Assembly (NCBI GenBank): GCA_019234815.1 | Contig: JAFALA010000089.1 | Coordinates: forward strand, 1-47,987 | DNA: 47,987 bases | Direction: 5' to 3' | Source: Burkholderiaceae bacterium | GTDB taxonomy: Bacteria > Pseudomonadota > Gammaproteobacteria > Burkholderiales > Burkholderiaceae_C | Shown: positions 44,375 to 47,987 of the stretch, piece after piece | Numbering within the stretch: the stretch's first letter is position 1 | Layout: each line of letters opens with the position of its first letter | Notes under the pieces: generated by a model | What the model was told of the DNA's origin: nothing | Database searches by the model: none | Seen by the model: the letters and a program-made list of their open reading frames with translations, nothing else | Translations under genes and position numbers: made by a program

Positions 44375-45595
44375 ATGGCTGTGAGACTCGATCGGAAAGT
44401 TCGTCTTTTCTTGGCGCTGGTGGGAGCGCAACTGCTGCTGGGTTGCGCGTTCAACCCGTCCACGGCCGAGCGCCTGGCCGCCGCCGACGAGCTGAAGGCT
44501 CGGGACGTGGTGCAGCGAGGCTACCGGCCCGCTACCGCGCCCGAGGCCATCGCCAGCACGCAACTCAACGTGCTGGTGGAGGGCGCCAACTGGCCGGTCA
44601 CCATCGTTCGACCTACGTCATCGGGGCCGCATCCGCTGGTGCTGTACCTGCCGGGCCTGGGGGAATCCGAGGAGGCGGGCAGCCTCTGGCGGCAGGCCTG
44701 GGCCAGGGCAGGGTATGCCGTTCTGTCGGTGCAGGCCTTGGCCGAGGATGAAAGCGCCTGGCGCTCCGACCTGGCGCGCGGCGCCGAGTTCCGCGCATTG
44801 GCGGAGCAGCGCTATGGCACCGACGCGCTGCGGCAGCGCCTGGCACGGCTCGGCCAGATCTGGCAGGCCTGCAGACAGGCTGCGTCGACGGGCCAGGCGC
44901 CATGGGCAGGGTTCGATTTCTCAAGCGTGGCGGTGGCCGGTTTTGACCTCGGCGCGCAGACCGCGGTGGCCTTGGGGTCGGACGCCGTGCCGGCTGCGGG
45001 GCAGGCTTGGCAGGATCTGGCGGCATCGGTGCGGGGCGTGCTGGCCTTCAGTCCGATCGAAGAGGGAGCCTTGCCCGCCTCTTCCAGCGTCCGGGCGGGC
45101 CCGCCCATTCTGAGCTTGAGCGCCGCCGATGATGTCGACCCGACCGCTTGGTTCAGTCCGCCGGCGCGCCGCCAGGATGTGTTCGAGCGATGGGCTTTGT
45201 CCGGCAGCGCCTTGCTGCTGTTCCATGAGGCCGGGCATGGGGTACTGGCCGGCAACCCCAGGGTCGCGGTCATGCCCGAACGCCGCGACGCCGAGCAGGC
45301 TGCAGCTGCACAGCCGCGGCGCGGCGTGGGCCGCACGCGTTCGGGCCTGGGTCCCGGCGGCCCGGATGCCATCGATCCGGTGCCCAAGGTCCAGGACGCC
45401 TCGCACCTGCCCGTGGCCGAGCGCCACGGCCACCAGGAAATCGAAGCGGCGCTGGGCGTGGTCAGCCTGGCCTGGCTGGACGCCCAACTGCGCCAGCGCG
45501 AAGCGGCGCGGTGTTGGCTGCAAGTGCAATTGCCGGTTTGGCTGGGTGAGCTGGGAAGCTGGCGGATGTGGCCTTCACGGACCCCTGCATGCTGA
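44375..45595 (+). CDS. Lipoprotein alpha/beta-hydrolase-like protein with Asp at the nucleophile elbow
   Basis: 406-residue protein with a lipoprotein signal (lipobox LLGC, Cys24), so probably membrane-anchored in the periplasm. The fold is alpha/beta-hydrolase: HPLVLYLPGLGES is the oxyanion-hole strand, and the nucleophile elbow reads VAGFDLGAQ (Gly189-Phe-Asp191-Leu-Gly193), giving GxDxG instead of GxSxG. An acid in SAADDVD (252-253) and His288 in EAGHG complete a possible triad. Asp nucleophiles occur in dehalogenases and epoxide hydrolases. The C-terminal 100 residues are Arg/Ala-rich and then helical. It is divergent from kynB. I do not recognise the substrate; a non-catalytic role is possible. 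Confidence 0.72.
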   Translation: MAVRLDRKVRLFLALVGAQLLLGCAFNPSTAERLAAADELKARDVVQRGYRPATAPEAIASTQLNVLVEGANWPVTIVRPTSSGPHPLVLYLPGLGESEEAGSLWRQAWARAGYAVLSVQALAEDESAWRSDLARGAEFRALAEQRYGTDALRQRLARLGQIWQACRQAASTGQAPWAGFDFSSVAVAGFDLGAQTAVALGSDAVPAAGQAWQDLAASVRGVLAFSPIEEGALPASSSVRAGPPILSLSAADDVDPTAWFSPPARRQDVFERWALSGSALLLFHEAGHGVLAGNPRVAVMPERRDAEQAAAAQPRRGVGRTRSGLGPGGPDAIDPVPKVQDASHLPVAERHGHQEIEAALGVVSLAWLDAQLRQREAARCWLQVQLPVWLGELGSWRMWPSRTPAC

Positions 45596-45621
45596 GTTCG
45601 CCTCGCGGCAGTCCTCGGCAA

Positions 45622-46374
45622 TCAAGGTGAAGCCGGCATCCCCATCTTGGCCATCGCGTCCTGGGCGATGCGGTCGATTTCGTGCGTGCGGGACATTTCC
45701 ATCAAGGTCGCCTGGATCCTCGGCACGAGGTCCGCGCGCTTGCGGTGCAGGAAATGGTAGAACTGCGTTTCCATCAGCGGCGGGTTCAGCAATCTGACGT
45801 CCGAGATGCCCAGTTTCTGAAGCGCATACAGGCCCGATTTGCGGTCGTCCACGACCAGGTCCGTCCGCCCGATCTCGAGTTTGCGGTACAGCTGGGCCTG
45901 CGTGGCCGCCGGATCCGAGCGCCACTGGCGGGTGTTCAATTCGACGACCTTGTAGCCGCGCCGGTAGCCTATGGTGTAGTTGGCGAGGCTGGACCAGTCC
46001 TTGACGGGAAACTGCAGCCGTTTGGAGAACACGACGAACTCCACGTGATACAGCGGCACCGGCACGGGAATCAAGTCGGGGTAGTTCTTCTCGAAGCCAG
46101 CAATGCGATAGAGCGCGCCGTCAGACTCCCCGCGGCTCGCCGACAGTATGGCCCGCTCGCCCGGCATTTGATCGATGACCAGCTCCAGACCGATCCGTTG
46201 GTAGGCCACTTTCAGGATCGCTTCGCAAACGACCGAAATAGGCCGATCGTTGTCGAAGGTCGTCAGGTGGATCTGCTGCGCGGCGAAAGCCAGGGAGGGT
46301 GCCAGCAAGGCATTGATGGCAAGCAGGGCCATGCCTATCCATGAACTTGCCCTGCAGGAACTGGCGCACTTCAT
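45622..46374 (-). CDS. Periplasmic solute-binding protein, amino-acid type (SBP_bac_3-like)
   Basis: 250-residue protein with a signal peptide ending at AFA before AQQIHLTTF. The mature chain resembles family 3 solute-binding proteins: a first lobe with VAYQRIGLELVIDQMPGERAI, a hinge near YHVEFVVFSKRLQFP, and a second lobe with GRTDLVVDDRKSGLYAL. No transporter permease or ATPase gene is beside it, so it may be an orphan binding protein or the sensor part of another system. Two in-frame ATGs (codons 1 and 15) are compatible with the signal. It is divergent from the monooxygenase gene. Confidence 0.8.
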   Translation of the reverse strand: MKCASSCRASSWIGMALLAINALLAPSLAFAAQQIHLTTFDNDRPISVVCEAILKVAYQRIGLELVIDQMPGERAILSASRGESDGALYRIAGFEKNYPDLIPVPVPLYHVEFVVFSKRLQFPVKDWSSLANYTIGYRRGYKVVELNTRQWRSDPAATQAQLYRKLEIGRTDLVVDDRKSGLYALQKLGISDVRLLNPPLMETQFYHFLHRKRADLVPRIQATLMEMSRTHEIDRIAQDAMAKMGMPASP

Positions 46375-46466
46375 CGCTCGGGAAAATTTTGCTTTCTGAT
46401 GGTCTTGCGGAGGTGGTCCCGGTCAAAGGGTGCCCGTGTCAGATTCAGCATTTTGCATGAATGGCG

Positions 46467-46508
46467 TTGCCGCCATGACGGCAATTGCCCTTAGGCGCCT
46501 GGGCAATT
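46467..46508. promoter_or_regulatory. Two overlapping inverted repeats upstream of the monooxygenase gene
   Basis: TTGCCG / CCATGA / CGGCAA (46467-46484) shares two bases with AATTGCCC / TTAGGCGCCT / GGGCAATT (46483-46508). They form an array of GGCAATT-type half-sites between the binding-protein gene and the monooxygenase gene. This has the look of a regulator-binding region; the regulator is not in the window. Confidence 0.45.
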
Positions 46509-46561
46509 TGCCGGCGTGTGCTCGATGCGAACGCGCCCACATCGCTGCATCAAAAAATTAT

Positions 46562-46590
46562 TTGACACTTAAACTATTTATTCCTAAAGT
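46562..46590 (+). promoter_or_regulatory. Candidate sigma-70 promoter of the FAD monooxygenase/OYE gene
   Basis: TTGACA (consensus) at 46562-46567 is 17 bases from TAAAGT (4 of 6) at 46585-46590, in an A/T-rich patch unlike its surroundings, 39 bases before the ATG. A start site near 46597 would give a short leader. Confidence 0.6.
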
Positions 46591-46629
46591 TGTGCCGTAG
46601 GTTTCGACAGGCAACCAGGACACGACATC

Positions 46630-47987
46630 ATGCGCATCACATGCATAGGCGGCGGACCCGCCGGGCTTTACTTCGCGCTGCTGATGAAAAAGCAGAACCC
46701 GGCCCATCAGGTCACGGTGTATGAGCGCAACAAGGCGGGCGACACCTTCGGCTGGGGTGTGGTGTTTTCCGACCAGACCTTGTCGGCCTTGCGTGAGGCC
46801 GACGAGAAGACGGCGCAGCAGATCCTGACGGCCTTCAACCACTGGGACGACATCGACGTTCACATCGAGGGCCAGACCGTGCGTTCGGGCGGTCACGGCT
46901 TTTGCGGCATCGGCCGCAAGCACCTGCTCAACATCCTGCAGGCACGCTGCATCGAACTCGGCGTGGACCTGCGCTTCGACACCGAGGTGCCCGATGACGA
47001 AGGCATCGAGGCCGACCTCATCATTGCCGCCGACGGTCTGAACAGCCGGCTGCGCAGCAAGTACGCCGCCACCTACCAGCCCGACATCGACCTGCGCCAA
47101 TGCCGCTTCGTCTGGCTGGGCACGGACAAGCTGTTCGACGCCTTCACCTTCGACTTCCAGCGCACCGAGTGGGGCTGGTTCCAGGCCCATGCCTACAAGT
47201 TCGATGCCCACACCTCGACCTTCATCGTCGAAACACCCGACTCGGTCTGGCAGGCCGCCGGCCTGGAGCAGATGAGCAAGGAAGACAGCATCGCGTTTTG
47301 CGAGAAGCTGTTTGCCAAGGTGCTGGACGGGCACAAGCTGGTCAGCAATGCCGCGCACTTGCGCGGTTCGGCGCAATGGATCCGCTTCCCGCGCGTGGTC
47401 TGCAAGCACTGGGTGCACCACAACGGCCGCGCGCCGGTGGTGCTGATGGGCGACGCGGCGCACACGGCGCATTTCTCGATCGGCTCGGGTACCAAGCTGG
47501 CGCTCGAAGACGCCATCGCGCTGGCCCAGGACATTGCCGAGGCCCACGACGACCTCGACAAGGCTTTGCCGGTCTACGAGGGCACGCGCGCCGTCGAGGT
47601 GCTGCGCATCCAGAACGCGGCGCGCAATTCCACCGAATGGTTCGAGAACATCGAGCGCCATGCGCGCCTGGCCCCGGAACAGTTCGCCTATTCGCTGCTG
47701 ACGCGCTCGCAGCGCATCTCGCACGAAAACCTGCGCGCTCGCGATGCGCGATACCTGTCGCAGTTCGAAGACTGGCTCGCGTCGGAAGCGGGCGTCACGC
47801 GCCCCAGCGACAAGCGATCGATCCCGCCGATGTTCGCGCCCTTCAAGCTGCGCGGCGTGACCCTGAAAAACCGTGTCGTGGTCTCGCCGATGGCGCAGTA
47901 TTCGGCCGTCGACGGCGTGGCCGGCGACTACCACCTGATGCACCTCGGCGCCCGCGCCATGGGCGGCGCTGCGCTCGTCATGACGGA
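46630..47987 (+). CDS. FAD monooxygenase / old-yellow-enzyme fusion (2-aminobenzoyl-CoA monooxygenase/reductase or salicylyl-CoA 5-hydroxylase family), 5' part
   Basis: The gene runs off the window; 452 codons are visible. Residues 1-390 are a class A flavin monooxygenase: GGGPAGLY at the N-terminus, AADGLNSR (DG motif) and [17 protein letters not shown] (GD motif). From about residue 400 an old-yellow-enzyme-like domain starts with [16 protein letters not shown] and [10 protein letters not shown]. This fusion is known for aromatic acyl-CoA enzymes: 2-aminobenzoyl-CoA monooxygenase/reductase of Azoarcus evansii and proteins annotated bifunctional salicylyl-CoA 5-hydroxylase. They hydroxylate and, in the first case, reduce the ring. 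Nearby kynB-kynA favour 2-aminobenzoyl-CoA, but this is inference. It has its own promoter upstream. Confidence 0.88.
   Translation, partial: MRITCIGGGPAGLYFALLMKKQNPAHQVTVYERNKAGDTFGWGVVFSDQTLSALREADEKTAQQILTAFNHWDDIDVHIEGQTVRSGGHGFCGIGRKHLLNILQARCIELGVDLRFDTEVPDDEGIEADLIIAADGLNSRLRSKYAATYQPDIDLRQCRFVWLGTDKLFDAFTFDFQRTEWGWFQAHAYKFDAHTSTFIVETPDSVWQAAGLEQMSKEDSIAFCEKLFAKVLDGHKLVSNAAHLRGSAQWIRFPRVVCKHWVHHNGRAPVVLMGDAAHTAHFSIGSGTKLALEDAIALAQDIAEAHDDLDKALPVYEGTRAVEVLRIQNAARNSTEWFENIERHARLAPEQFAYSLLTRSQRISHENLRARDARYLSQFEDWLASEAGVTRPSDKRSIPPMFAPFKLRGVTLKNRVVVSPMAQYSAVDGVAGDYHLMHLGARAMGGAALVMT

Overview
This 48-kb window is GC-rich, densely coded chromosomal DNA from a betaproteobacterium of the order Burkholderiales. 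Gene content and order look most like Comamonadaceae. The pointers are the block gpmA / rhodanese / grxC / secB / gpsA / trmL / comF, the cox cluster with a cytochrome c domain fused to CoxB, DUF2970 and an opposite-strand DUF2909 gene, SCO followed by rpoH, and a CIRCE operator in front of rpoH. The family assignment is inference from gene order and protein similarity. No tRNA, rRNA, insertion sequence, phage or CRISPR array was seen.

Region 1 (1-7221) is housekeeping: the end of a dihydroorotase-like gene, a PlsC-type acyltransferase, hydroxypyruvate isomerase, GpmA, a membrane-anchored rhodanese, glutaredoxin 3, SecB, GpsA, TrmL, a ComF-type phosphoribosyltransferase and a BioC-like protein whose SAM-binding motif looks lost.

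Region 2 (7484-16815) is a complete aa3-type cytochrome c oxidase locus. It holds the structural genes coxB, coxA and coxC, a 36-residue membrane peptide, the copper chaperone Cox11, DUF2970, DUF2909 on the other strand, SURF1, an SCO-like protein, heme A synthase, heme O synthase and an SCO1/SenC lipoprotein. Structural subunits, heme a synthesis and copper delivery are therefore together.

Region 3 (16845-24617) carries rpoH under a perfect CIRCE element, a PAS-PAS-GGDEF-EAL protein, a small exported protein, a SET-domain protein, and alaS with a UPF0149 gene.

Region 4 (24769-29232) is a GABA-catabolic unit: a MocR-type regulator divergent from gabT-gabD. Region 5 (29435-37906) is a signalling block: a 1784-residue CHASE/multi-PAS hybrid kinase overlapping a response-regulator diguanylate cyclase, then a LytS/AlgZ-type kinase with its LytTR regulator. 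Region 6 (37973-42587) has an aminopeptidase P, an exported M3 oligopeptidase and an unrecognised 157-residue protein.

Region 7 (42615-47987) has kynB-kynA, which turn tryptophan into kynurenine, a lipoprotein alpha/beta-hydrolase with Asp at the nucleophile position, an amino-acid-type periplasmic binding protein, and the start of a fused FAD monooxygenase/old-yellow-enzyme gene of the 2-aminobenzoyl-CoA monooxygenase/reductase or salicylyl-CoA 5-hydroxylase family. Kynurenine to anthranilate to 2-aminobenzoyl-CoA is a plausible link, but kynureninase is not in the window. Most of the window is recognisable; the best candidates for new biology are the CIRCE-controlled rpoH promoter, the Asp-nucleophile hydrolase, the degenerate BioC-like protein, the SET-domain pair, and several unexplained intergenic inverted repeats.
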